Under the pieces are notes generated by a model that searched no databases, had not been told where the DNA came from, and saw nothing but the letters and a program-made list of their open reading frames with translations. A stretch of DNA of 64,000 nucleotides from AWTP1-13 sp033764875. GTDB taxonomy: Bacteria > Pseudomonadota > Alphaproteobacteria > Rhizobiales > Hyphomicrobiaceae. The position numbers were made by a program, and so were the translations under genes. Shown piece after piece: positions 36,429 to 44,201 of this stretch. Position 1 is the first letter of the stretch, and every line of letters begins with the position of its first letter. Location: assembly GCA_033764875.1 (NCBI GenBank), contig JANRIO010000071.1:24936-88935 (forward strand), written 5' to 3'.

Positions 36429-37736
36429 ATGGGAAGGCAGCGCAAGTCGCCCGCGGACATCTCGCGGCGTTCGGTCCTGAAGGGCGCAACACTGGCCGCG
36501 GCCGGCGGCGTCGGCACGTTCTTCGGCCCGTGGACCCACACCCGGGTATGGGCGCAGGGCGCCAAGAAGCCGATCAAGCTCGGGCTCACCTGCGATGCAA
36601 GCGGACAATACGGCAACAGCGGGCAGGACGACCTGCTCGGCATCCGGCTCGCGATCGACGAGTTCAACGCCAAGGGCGGCGTGGCCGGGCGCAAGGTCGA
36701 GTGGATCACGGCCGACACGGAGACGAACCCGGCCACGGCGACGCGCGTTGCAGAGCGCTTCATCGCGCAGGAGCAGTGCAGCTTCCTGATCGGGGCGATC
36801 CACTCGGGCGTGGCGAATGCGATCACTCAGGTCGCCAACAAGTACGGCACCGTCTATCTCAACACCAACTCGTCGGCGCCGAGCGAGGCCGGCGAGAACT
36901 GCTCGCGCATCAAGTTCGTGTGGGACGGCAACGGCACCAACTTCTCGAAGGCCGCGGTGCAGAACGCGGTCGAGAGGATCGGCAAGAAGTGGCTGCTGCT
37001 GACCAACGACTACGTTTGGGGTCACACCACCTCGGCCTCCACGAAGGCGCTGGTGGAGAAGGCCGGCGGGCAGATCATCGACAACCTCCTGATCCCGCAG
37101 AACACCCGCGACTTCACCTCGTACCTGCTCAAGGTGCAGCAGCTGAAGCCCGACGTGGTGGCGACGGCCGTCGGCGGCGACGACATCAAGGCGCTGCGCC
37201 AGCAGATCAGCGACCTCAAGCTCGAGGACAAGGCGGCCTGGATCAACAACCAGCAGGACTGGCCCGACATCTGGGGCGCGCCCGATACGCTGTTCGGCGT
37301 GTTCGGGACGACCTGGTACCACTACCTGCCGCTGCCGGGCGTGGCCGACTTCGTCAAGCGCTGGCAGACCGCCTATCCGAAGTCGCCGATCCCGGTTCCG
37401 GGCAACGTCTCCTACAACGGCTACATGGCGACGCGCGAGCTGCTGCGCGCCATCGAGCGGGCCGGCTCGACGAACAATATCGCCGTCATCAAGCAGCTCG
37501 AAGGGCACAAGATGCCGGCGGCGGACCGCATGCAGCACTTCGATGCCTACATCGATCCGGTGACGCACCAGGTGCAGCAGACGATCTACCTCGCGCGGCG
37601 GAATGCCAAGCCGAAGGACAAGTCGGACCTGTACGAGCTCATCAGCTGGGCGAAGCCGGAGGCGACCCTCGACGAGGCAGCACCGACCAAGTGCAAGCTG
37701 AAGGCGCATGCCGAGATCCCGAGCTACGAGACCTAG
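36429..37736 (+). CDS. Liv-type ABC transporter substrate-binding protein
   Basis: A periplasmic receptor of 435 residues with a twin-arginine signal (SRRSVLKGATLAAAGG), then KPIKLGLTCDASGQYGNSGQDDLLGIRLAIDEFNAKGG, the beginning of Peripla_BP_6 (amide/branched-chain-type) receptors. AAGGAGGAAGG lies ahead of the ATG. It leads a five-gene importer transcribed divergently from an RpiR-controlled sugar-acid-type operon, so its ligand is more likely a hydroxy acid or sugar acid than an amino acid (inference). Confidence 0.92.
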   Translation: MGRQRKSPADISRRSVLKGATLAAAGGVGTFFGPWTHTRVWAQGAKKPIKLGLTCDASGQYGNSGQDDLLGIRLAIDEFNAKGGVAGRKVEWITADTETNPATATRVAERFIAQEQCSFLIGAIHSGVANAITQVANKYGTVYLNTNSSAPSEAGENCSRIKFVWDGNGTNFSKAAVQNAVERIGKKWLLLTNDYVWGHTTSASTKALVEKAGGQIIDNLLIPQNTRDFTSYLLKVQQLKPDVVATAVGGDDIKALRQQISDLKLEDKAAWINNQQDWPDIWGAPDTLFGVFGTTWYHYLPLPGVADFVKRWQTAYPKSPIPVPGNVSYNGYMATRELLRAIERAGSTNNIAVIKQLEGHKMPAADRMQHFDAYIDPVTHQVQQTIYLARRNAKPKDKSDLYELISWAKPEATLDEAAPTKCKLKAHAEIPSYET

Positions 37737-37747
37737 ACCCTCGTGCC

Positions 37748-37775
37748 GGAGGCAGCCGCCCCTGCGGCTGCCTCC
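37748..37775 (+). terminator. 12-bp perfect hairpin between receptor and permease genes
   Basis: GGAGGCAGCCGC (37748-37759) and GCGGCTGCCTCC (37764-37775) form a perfect stem with a CCCT loop, 11 bases after the receptor stop and with no T-tract. It probably acts as an attenuator or mRNA-stabiliser that raises receptor level over the membrane subunits. A near-identical layout occurs at 63033-63060. Confidence 0.7.
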
Positions 37776-37853
37776 GCACCAGTTGACCGCCGCGGGCCCA
37801 CCCGCGCATGCTCTCGCCCGGGATCAGGGCACACCACGCAAGAGACCAGGCCG

Positions 37854-38777
37854 TTGCTTCTCAATCTGCTGCCACATCTCGTCAACGGCGTAACGCTGGG
37901 CCTGCTGTTCGCGCTCATCGCGCTCGGCTTCATGCTGATCCTCGGGCTGATGGAGCAGATCAACCTGGCGCACGGCTCCCTGTTCGCGCTTGGGGCCTAC
38001 TTCGCGTACGCGATCAGCGCGCCCAGGCTGCCGTTGCCCGGCGATATCGCCCAGGCCTGGGCGGCGGTGCCGCTCGGCTGGCGCTTCACGGCGGCGCTGG
38101 TGCTGGCGCCGGTGCTGGTGGCGCCCTTCGGGATCGTGCTCGAGCGCCTGATGCGGCGCACGTACGGGCGCGATCCGCTCTACGGCCTGCTGCTCACCTT
38201 CGGCATCGCGATGGTGATCGAGGAGCTGATCCGCGCCGTCTGGGGAACCCGCGACTACATGCTGCCGGTGCCGCGCGAGATCTCGGGCGGCTTCATCATG
38301 CTCGACCTGATCTGGTCGACCTACCGCTTCTGGGCGGCGGCGTTCGCCATCGTGGCGATGGCCGGCGTCTGGGTGATCGTGGAGCGCACGCGGTTCGGGG
38401 CGATGGTGAAGGCGGGCGCGCACGATGCCGAGATCGTGCAGGCGCTGGGGATCGACCTTGCAAGGCTGAGGGTGTGGGTGTTCGCGCTCGGCACGATGCT
38501 GGCCGCCTTCGCCGGCGTGGTGCTGGCGCCGATGTGGGGGATCCGGCCGCACATGGGCGTCGATGCCGTGGTGCCGGCCTTCCTCATCATCGTGCTCGGC
38601 GGCGTCGGGAGCTTCTGGGGGGCGGCGCTCGGCGGGCTGATGGTCGGCATGGTCGTCGGCCTGTCGGGGGCGTATGCATCGGAATGGTCGATGCTGTCGA
38701 TGTATCTCCTGCTGATCGCGGTCGTCACGTTCCGGGCCCGCGGCCTGTTCGGCAAGAAGAGCGTGCTGGAGGCCTGA
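37854..38777 (+). CDS. Liv-type ABC transporter permease, LivH-like
   Basis: The product is an inner-membrane permease of about 307 residues with the LivH pattern: LVNGVTLGLLFALIALGFMLILGLMEQINLAHGSLFALGAY, then a C-terminal segment FLIIVLGGVGSFWGAALGG. TTG at 37854 is chosen since translation from the only earlier start (GTG 37743) would run through the 12-bp hairpin and a non-conserved Pro/Ala-rich stretch. No good ATG exists, so the start is uncertain. Confidence 0.88.
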   Translation: MLLNLLPHLVNGVTLGLLFALIALGFMLILGLMEQINLAHGSLFALGAYFAYAISAPRLPLPGDIAQAWAAVPLGWRFTAALVLAPVLVAPFGIVLERLMRRTYGRDPLYGLLLTFGIAMVIEELIRAVWGTRDYMLPVPREISGGFIMLDLIWSTYRFWAAAFAIVAMAGVWVIVERTRFGAMVKAGAHDAEIVQALGIDLARLRVWVFALGTMLAAFAGVVLAPMWGIRPHMGVDAVVPAFLIIVLGGVGSFWGAALGGLMVGMVVGLSGAYASEWSMLSMYLLLIAVVTFRARGLFGKKSVLEA

Positions 38778-38780
38778 GCC

Positions 38781-39794
38781 ATGAGCCGACCGCGCACGAC
38801 CCCGACCTTCACCCCCACCATGCTGCTGTGCTGGCTGGTGCTCGCCACCGTTCCGCTGTGGATCGAGCGCGTGGGCCTCTATCAGTATCTGGGCGTCGAG
38901 ATCCTGATCTTCGCCACCTATGCGCTCGCCTACAACCTCGTGCTCGGCCATGCGGGCCTGCCGTCGTTCGGGCACGGGGCCTTCTTCGGCGTCGGCGCCT
39001 ACGCCTTCGGGCTCGCACAGTTCAACATCGCGGCGAACCTCTGGCTCTGCCTCATCGCCGCCACGGCCGCCGCCGCGCTCGCGGGAGCGCTCGTCGCCGC
39101 CTTTATCTCGCACCGACGCGGCATCTACTACTCGCTGATGACGATCGCCTTCGGGCAGGTGTTCTGGTTCATCGCCATCAAGGCGCACGGCATCACGGGC
39201 GGCGAGGACGGCCTGCTCAAGATCGAGCGCCTGCCGGTGGAGCTCGGGCTCGCCTCGATCAGCGTCGCCGACAACGTGATGCTGTACTACGTGGCGCTCG
39301 CCGTGTTCATGGCCGTGTCGCTGCTGTTGTGGCGCCTCGTGCACTCGCCGTTCGGCCGTGTCGTGAAGGCGATCAAGCAGAACGAGACGCGGGCGCGCTT
39401 CGTCGGCTACGACGTGTGGCGCTACAAGGCCGCCGTGCTGGTGCTGTCGGCAGCGCTGTCGGGTCTCGCGGGCGGGCTGTTCGCGATGGCGCAGACCTCG
39501 GCATTCCCCGACGTGATGAGCCTGCACTACTCGGGCTACGTGGTGATGATGACGCTGGTCGGCGGCGGGCTCGTCTCGTTCTGGGGACCGGTGGTGGGGG
39601 CGGCCGCCTTCTTCCTGACCCGCGACATCGTCGGGGCGCTGACCACGGCCTGGATGCTCTGGTTCGGCCTGTTCTTCGTGGCGCTGGTGCTGTTCAAGCC
39701 CGAGGGCATCGCCGGCATGCTGCAAGGGTGCCTGGCGCGGTACCGCAGCCGGGAGCGGGCGCCCAGCCCCGTCGCACCGGCGGAGGCGAGATAG
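38781..39794 (+). CDS. Liv-type ABC transporter permease, LivM-like
   Basis: Second permease, 337 residues, with about eight to ten membrane segments. It contains the family stretch ALAYNLVLGHAGLPSFGHGAFFGVGAYAFG and the coupling region GRVVKAIKQNETRARFVGYDV. The gene starts three bases after the LivH-like stop. Together the two permeases form the translocation pore. Confidence 0.92.
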   Translation: MSRPRTTPTFTPTMLLCWLVLATVPLWIERVGLYQYLGVEILIFATYALAYNLVLGHAGLPSFGHGAFFGVGAYAFGLAQFNIAANLWLCLIAATAAAALAGALVAAFISHRRGIYYSLMTIAFGQVFWFIAIKAHGITGGEDGLLKIERLPVELGLASISVADNVMLYYVALAVFMAVSLLLWRLVHSPFGRVVKAIKQNETRARFVGYDVWRYKAAVLVLSAALSGLAGGLFAMAQTSAFPDVMSLHYSGYVVMMTLVGGGLVSFWGPVVGAAAFFLTRDIVGALTTAWMLWFGLFFVALVLFKPEGIAGMLQGCLARYRSRERAPSPVAPAEAR

Positions 39795-39796
39795 CC

Positions 39797-40540
39797 ATGG
39801 CGCTGTTCGAGGCGAAGGATCTGCACCTGAGATTCGGGGACCGGGTGGTGCTGGAGGACGTCTCGCTCGCCTTCGAGGCGGGGGCGCTCGCCGGCATCAT
39901 GGGGCCCAACGGGGCCGGCAAGACGACCTGCTTCAACGTGCTCACCGGCCGCTACAAGCCGGATCGCGGACGGGTCTATCTCGAGGGGCGGGACATCACC
40001 GGCCGGTCGCCGCAGGAGATCTCGCGCCTCGGGGTCGCCCGCTCGTTCCAGATCATGAACCTGTTCGACGAGTTCAGCGTGTTCGAAAACATCGCCATCG
40101 CGCTGCCGGCGACGCGGGCGCGGGCCGGCAACATGCTCGCGCAGGCCTACGCGGACCGGGGGCTGCAGGACGAGGCCCTCGAGATCCTGGAGCGGGTCGG
40201 GCTTGCCAACCGCGCGGACGAGCTGGCCAAGGCGCTGCCCTACGGCGCGCGACGCGCCCTCGAGATCGCCGTGGCGCTCGCCTCGAGGCCGAAGCTGCTG
40301 TTCCTCGACGAGCCCACGGCGGGGCTGGGCAGCGACGGACGGGCGCGCCTCGCCGACCTCGTGCGCAAGCTCAAAGGGGAGGTCACCATCGTCATCATCG
40401 AGCACGACATGGAGTTCCTGTTCGCGCTCGCGGACACGATCTCCGTCATCCACTGGGGCCAGGTGATCGCGCGCGGAACACCGGGCGAGCTCAAGGCCAA
40501 TCCGTGGGTGCAGTCCTCCAACCTCGGGCGCCTCACCTGA
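39797..40540 (+). CDS. ABC transporter ATP-binding protein, LivG-like
   Basis: This 247-residue ATPase has Walker A GPNGAGKTT, SFQIMNLFDEFSVFENIAIAL, a degenerate signature LPYGARRALE in place of LSGGQ, Walker B LFLDEPTAGL and H-loop IEHDM. The YGARR form of the signature is often seen in LivG-like proteins. ATG at 39797 begins MALFEAKDLHLRFGD, two bases after the LivM-like stop. Its stop overlaps the next ATG (TGATG). Confidence 0.92.
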   Translation: MALFEAKDLHLRFGDRVVLEDVSLAFEAGALAGIMGPNGAGKTTCFNVLTGRYKPDRGRVYLEGRDITGRSPQEISRLGVARSFQIMNLFDEFSVFENIAIALPATRARAGNMLAQAYADRGLQDEALEILERVGLANRADELAKALPYGARRALEIAVALASRPKLLFLDEPTAGLGSDGRARLADLVRKLKGEVTIVIIEHDMEFLFALADTISVIHWGQVIARGTPGELKANPWVQSSNLGRLT

Positions 40541-41241
40541 TGCTCGAGATCGCGGCCATCGACACCTTCTACGGCGAGACGCAGGCCCTGTTCGGGGTCT
40601 CGCTCAAAGTCGAGCGCGGGCAGGTGCTGGCGCTGCTCGGGGCCAACGGCGCCGGCAAGACCACGGTGCTGCGCTCCATCCTGGGCCTGACGCGGCCGCG
40701 GCGCGGCGAGATCCGCTTCCAGGGCCAGCCGATCGGCGCGCTGGCCACGCACGCGATCGCCAAGGCCGGCATCGGGTGGGTGCCCGACGACCGGCGCCTG
40801 TGTCCGACGCTGACGGTGGCCAAGAATCTGAGACTCGGCGAGAAGCGCACGGCTTTCCGTGCCTGGAGCCTCGGCGAGGTCACCGAGATCTTCTCGCCGC
40901 TCAAGTATCTCATGGCACGCGAGGCGGAGACGCTGTCGGGCGGCGAGATGCAGATGGTGGCCATCGCGCGGGCGCTGCTGGGCTCGCCGGGGCTCGTGCT
41001 GCTCGACGAGCCGAGCCAGGGGCTGGCACCGAAGATCGTCGACGACGTGCTCGGCGTGATCCGGCGGCTGAAGCAGGAAGGCATCGCCTCGATCGTGGTG
41101 GAGCAGAACGCCGATATCGCGCTCGGCGTCGCCGACGGCGTCGTCGTGCTCGCGCACGGGCAGGTGGCGTGGGCGGGGGCTGCCGAAGCGCTGCGCAACG
41201 ACGCCGCGCTCAAGAGACAGCTGCTGGGAGGCCTGCAATGA
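40540..41241 (+). CDS. ABC transporter ATP-binding protein, LivF-like
   Basis: A 233-residue ATPase with Walker A GANGAGKTT, LSGGEMQMVAIARAL signature, Walker B LVLLDEPSQGLAPKIV and the VVEQN region typical of LivF. It should dimerise with the preceding LivG-like protein on the cytoplasmic face. Start ATG overlaps the upstream stop by one base. Its own stop overlaps the ATG of the shortened third ATPase gene. Confidence 0.92.
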   Translation: MLEIAAIDTFYGETQALFGVSLKVERGQVLALLGANGAGKTTVLRSILGLTRPRRGEIRFQGQPIGALATHAIAKAGIGWVPDDRRLCPTLTVAKNLRLGEKRTAFRAWSLGEVTEIFSPLKYLMAREAETLSGGEMQMVAIARALLGSPGLVLLDEPSQGLAPKIVDDVLGVIRRLKQEGIASIVVEQNADIALGVADGVVVLAHGQVAWAGAAEALRNDAALKRQLLGGLQ

Positions 41242-41852
41242 GCGCGCCGCTGCTTGCCCTCCACGACGTGCGCAAGATCTACACGCGCGGCCTGATCGAC
41301 CGCACGCCGGCATTCGAGCTTGCCGTCGACCGCTGCTTCGACGGGCCCGAGATCGTCGGCGTCATGGGGCCGAACGGGGCCGGCAAGACCACGCTCTTCG
41401 AGATGATCTCGGGCTCCAACGCGCCGTCCTCGGGCCAGGTGCGCGTTGCCGGCCAGGACATGCAGCGCGTGCGCTACAACGAGCGGGACCGCCTCGCGAT
41501 CCACTACCACCAGTCCTACCAGGTGCGGAAGTTCCGCAAGACGAGGCCGCCGTTCCTGATGGACCGTGCCGCAAGCGACTACCCGCTCGTGCATCTCTTC
41601 GACGAGCCGCAGTTCAACACGCAGGACGGCTACATCGGGTTCATGCTCGACTTCTTTCGCCGCCTGCGCGGCGAGGGCCGGCTCGTGCTCGTGTGCCTGC
41701 ACCCGACGGCCGCGTTCCAGCTCGAGATCCTGCGCGAGATCTGCGAGCGCTTCCTGTTCGTGAGCGGCGGGAAGGTGACCGAGCACGCCACATTCTCCGA
41801 GACGATGGCGCAGCCGCAGGTGCGCAGCTACCTCGGCGCGCTCGCACCCTGA
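41238..41852 (+). CDS. Third, shortened ABC ATPase lacking the signature and helical subdomain
   Basis: This 204-residue ATPase keeps Walker A GPNGAGKTT (44-52), a Q-loop-like Gln92, Walker B VHLFDEP (Asp122, Glu123) and a His155 that could serve as H-loop residue. Only 30 residues separate Gln92 from Walker B, where a normal ABC ATPase has about 70-80 with the helical subdomain and LSGGQ. So the region that completes the partner ATP site is missing. It is co-translated (ATGA) with the LivF-like gene and ends the operon. It may be a regulatory or non-transport ATPase; simple degradation is less likely because the frame is intact and the other motifs are conserved. Confidence 0.8.
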   Translation: MSAPLLALHDVRKIYTRGLIDRTPAFELAVDRCFDGPEIVGVMGPNGAGKTTLFEMISGSNAPSSGQVRVAGQDMQRVRYNERDRLAIHYHQSYQVRKFRKTRPPFLMDRAASDYPLVHLFDEPQFNTQDGYIGFMLDFFRRLRGEGRLVLVCLHPTAAFQLEILREICERFLFVSGGKVTEHATFSETMAQPQVRSYLGALAP

Positions 41853-41887
41853 GCCTGGGTCGATGGCCCGAGCCCGCGGCGAGCAGG

Positions 41888-42199
41888 TCACTTGCCTTGC
41901 GTGGCCTTCGCGTCGCCGGTGTTGCGGGCGACGATCTCACGGCAGGCCGGCTCCAGACTGGCCAGGTTGTCCGCCAGGCACTTCTTCACGCGCCCGCCGC
42001 CGGGCATGACGCCGCTGCAGAATTTCTTGTAGTCGCCCACGCAGGCCTTGCGCGCGGCTTCCCTGTCGTCGGCGACGGCCGCCGTCGCGGTGGCCAGGAT
42101 GCCCAGCGCGGCAAGGCCGGTGCGCAGCAGCGCCCGCCCGGCCGGTGGGCGGGAGGCCTGCGGCGGCAGGCGCGGCGGAAAAGCAGGCGATCTCGACAT
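41888..42199 (-). CDS. Exported cysteine-rich repeat-like small protein
   Basis: This 103-residue protein has a long N-terminal basic part and hydrophobic segment (TGLAALGILATATAAVA) that act as signal, followed by a short domain with CVGDYKKFCSGVMPGGGRVKKCLADNLASLEPACR. The four-Cys pattern (C-x7-C, C-x11-C) fits the small cysteine-rich repeat (GLG1-like) proteins common in alphaproteobacteria. Function is unknown; disulfides imply a periplasmic site. It is downstream of the small secreted gene at 42308. Confidence 0.75.
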   Translation of the reverse strand: MSRSPAFPPRLPPQASRPPAGRALLRTGLAALGILATATAAVADDREAARKACVGDYKKFCSGVMPGGGRVKKCLADNLASLEPACREIVARNTGDAKATQGK

Positions 42200-42307
42200 G
42201 CATTGACCTCGTTCGGCTCGGATCGATGGGGAATGGTCGGAGCGGGCCTGGACTGCAGGGATCTTCCCCGGCGTGGGCTCACAGCAGTGCCAGGCTCGGC
42301 TGCAAGA

Positions 42308-42547
42308 TCACACGCAGCGACGCACGCGGCGGGTGACAAGGTTGCCTGCGATCCAAACGCGCTGGACGCGCCAGTAGCAGCGCGGGCCCGGCGTGACGAC
42401 GACGACGCGGTTGGGACCGTAGTAGGGCGGCGGCGCGACGCGATAGACGTCGACATCGGCAGCCCGGGCACTCGATGCCGATCCTGCCAGGGCCGCAAGG
42501 CCGAGGCTCGAGACCAGACCCAGGGACATGCACAGCTTGCTCAGCAT
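42308..42547 (-). CDS. Small exported protein of unknown function (79 aa)
   Basis: The 79-residue precursor has a convincing Sec signal (LCMSLGLVSSLGLAALAGSASSARA) and a short mature part with APPPYYGPNRVVVVTPGPRCYWRVQRVWIAGN and a C-terminal Arg/Cys tail. GAGGAG precedes the ATG at 42547. Similar PPPYYGP-containing secreted peptides are common in Hyphomicrobiales, with no known role. Confidence 0.7.
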   Translation of the reverse strand: MLSKLCMSLGLVSSLGLAALAGSASSARAADVDVYRVAPPPYYGPNRVVVVTPGPRCYWRVQRVWIAGNLVTRRVRRCV

Positions 42548-42627
42548 TTCTTCAGTTCTCCTCTTCGAGCATGGCGTCGTGCGCCATCATCCCTGCTACG
42601 GGGGCGAGGAGAAGTTTCCTTCGAATG

Positions 42628-43074
42628 CTAAGGCCGCCTCAGTGATCCAACGAGGCCCTGGCGGCCGGCCATCGACAGCTGCGGCAGCGCCTCGATCAAG
42701 ACCCCGATGGCAAGATCGCCGACGGCGACGCGCCTGTCCCGCGCCTCCAGAACCGCCTTGCGCAGCGCCTCGACGTCGGGAGAGGGCTGCTCGAGGACCT
42801 TGGCGGCGCCGGTGAGCGAGGCCTGGTAGCTGGCCTGCGCGGCGCGGATCTCCGGCGCGCGCTGACGGTATACCCGCCACAGCACCTCGGCATCCTCCCT
42901 CGGCAGGCGCAGGGCGACGAGCTCCATCAGACGCTGCGGGCCGGCAACGACGGCCGGAAGCCGCAGGCGCTCGATCTGCGACGTGATGATGTAGCCGGCG
43001 AACACGACGTTCAGGCAGACCGAGGCGAGCAATCCGGCAGCAAGGCCCCGCGGCCAATTCAAGATGCGCTTCAT
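42628..43074 (-). CDS. Periplasmic heavy-metal-sensor-like protein (Metal_resist/CpxP-like)
   Basis: A 148-residue protein with one N-terminal membrane anchor (about 12-32) and a long alpha-helical hairpin (VALRLPREDAEVLWRVYRQRAPEIRAAQASYQASL). This resembles the CnrX/CpxP-like Metal_resist family. It is co-transcribed with a sigma factor and a one-TM protein, the arrangement of CnrYXH-like systems, where the sensor relieves anti-sigma repression on metal or envelope stress. No clear His/Met metal-binding cluster is seen, so metal sensing is unproven. An in-frame GTG (43077) directly precedes the chosen ATG. Confidence 0.75.
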   Translation of the reverse strand: MKRILNWPRGLAAGLLASVCLNVVFAGYIITSQIERLRLPAVVAGPQRLMELVALRLPREDAEVLWRVYRQRAPEIRAAQASYQASLTGAAKVLEQPSPDVEALRKAVLEARDRRVAVGDLAIGVLIEALPQLSMAGRQGLVGSLRRP

Positions 43075-43502
43075 CACCGGATCTCGATGCCTCCGAGCAT
43101 GGACGTGGAATCGAGGATGAGGTGGAACGCGGTGACCTCGGGCGCGGGCGCGTGCTGCGGCAGGCCGAGGGCGAGGCTTATCCCGATCGCCGCCGACCCG
43201 GCAAGGCTTGCGGTCGGCACGAGCCAGTCCCGCAGGAGATCTGCCAGCGCAAAGCGGCGGGTGCTTCTGGCTTCCGCCTCCGCCAGGCGGTTCAGCACGC
43301 CGAGCGTCGCCCGCTGCGCACGTGCGCCCGAGACGACGGGACGCCTGGCCAGGAGAGCGTCAAGGCGCCGCTCCTGCTCCAAGACCTGCTGCCCCTGCGG
43401 GGTGAGCGCCAGGGCGCGCGCCGCAGCCTGGAGTTGCGGTGGCCAGCGATCCACATCCGCGCCCCAGCGCGATGCGGCGGTCCTCAGTTCATCAACCGTC
43501 AT
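43074..43502 (-). CDS. Putative membrane anti-sigma factor
   Basis: This 142-residue protein has a cytosolic N-terminal part (TVDELRTAASRWGADVDRWP), a single membrane segment (ASLAGSAAIGISLALGL, about 100-118) and a short periplasmic tail. It lies between and overlaps the ECF sigma and sensor genes, which is the usual position of an anti-sigma. No zinc-binding HxxxCxxC motif is visible, so it would be a non-ZAS type. ATG at 43502 is chosen; MTVDELR opens the conserved region. Confidence 0.65.
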   Translation of the reverse strand: MTVDELRTAASRWGADVDRWPPQLQAAARALALTPQGQQVLEQERRLDALLARRPVVSGARAQRATLGVLNRLAEAEARSTRRFALADLLRDWLVPTASLAGSAAIGISLALGLPQHAPAPEVTAFHLILDSTSMLGGIEIR

Positions 43503-44061
43503 TGGTCTGCAGCCTCCCATCGGTTGCCTGCACCTCTTGCCTGAGGGCTTTGCGGGCTCGGTTGAGCAGGGAATCGAAGGCGGACTCGGACAGGCCCATC
43601 ACCTCGCCCGCCTCCCGACAGCTCATGCCGTCCATGTGAAACAACGCAATCGCGGCCCGCTGGCGGGCGGAGAGGCGGGCCAGAGCCCGGTCGACCGCGC
43701 GCCCATCCTCGTCGGCCAGCAGGATATCGAGCTGGCCGGGTCCGCCCGTCGGCACGTGCTCGGCATCCTCGATGGGAAGCGGCGAGCGCATGGCCCGGCG
43801 CCGGTCCAACGCCAGGTTGAACACAATCCGGTACATCCAGCTCGTGAAGCGGCCGGCGGACGGATCGAACTGCTCGGCCTTGGACCAGACGCGCAGGAAC
43901 GCCTCCTGGGCGATGTCGTCGGCATCCGAGTTGCCGCCCACGATCCGCTCCGCGAGAGCTATGGCGCGTTGCATGTGCCGGTCCATGAGCAGCCTCAATG
44001 CACGCTGGTCGCGCCGAGCGACCTGCGCAAGCAGCTGCTCATCAGTGATCTCGCCTGTCAT
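43492..44061 (-). CDS. ECF RNA polymerase sigma factor
   Basis: A 189-residue group 4 sigma factor. Region 2 (about 20-90) contains DADDIAQEAFLRVWSKAEQF and RFTSWMYRIVFNLALDRRR; region 4 (about 125-180) contains LSARQRAAIALFHMDGMSCREAGEVMGLSESAFDSLLNRARKALR. It leads an operon with a putative anti-sigma and a periplasmic sensor-like protein, so it probably controls an envelope or metal stress response. Confidence 0.93.
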   Translation of the reverse strand: MTGEITDEQLLAQVARRDQRALRLLMDRHMQRAIALAERIVGGNSDADDIAQEAFLRVWSKAEQFDPSAGRFTSWMYRIVFNLALDRRRAMRSPLPIEDAEHVPTGGPGQLDILLADEDGRAVDRALARLSARQRAAIALFHMDGMSCREAGEVMGLSESAFDSLLNRARKALRQEVQATDGRLQTNDG

Positions 44062-44099
44062 CCTGACCGAGAGCCGCCCGTTGCCCCTTCCTTCCCCCT

Positions 44100-44170
44100 T
44101 GGTACGGGGCCGGAGCCGATTTCCTTCGCCGCCGATGCCGCGAAGGAAACGCCGGGCCCGCGACGTACCA
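44100..44170. repeat. Long nested inverted repeat in the divergent gap
   Basis: About 71 bases fold back on themselves: outer arms TGGTAC (44100-44105) / GTACCA (44165-44170), a middle imperfect GGGGCCGG / CCGGGCCC, and perfect inner arms TTTCCTTCGC (44120-44129) / GCGAAGGAAA (44140-44149). It lies between the ECF sigma gene and the flavin monooxygenase gene, where the promoters should be. It may be a mobile palindromic repeat or a regulatory structure. Confidence 0.5.
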
Positions 44171-44201
44171 GGGCCAAAGATCCAGCACGGGTGAGCAGGC
44201 C

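Noticed and set aside
37743..37853. GTG 37743 as start of the LivH-like permease
   Set aside because: It would place the start beside a 12-bp hairpin and add a Pro/Ala-rich stretch with no membrane-protein character.
41238..41852. Shortened ABC ATPase as a pseudogene
   Set aside because: The frame is intact, overlaps its neighbour for coupling, and retains Walker A, Walker B and a possible H-loop; loss of the signature alone is not evidence of decay.
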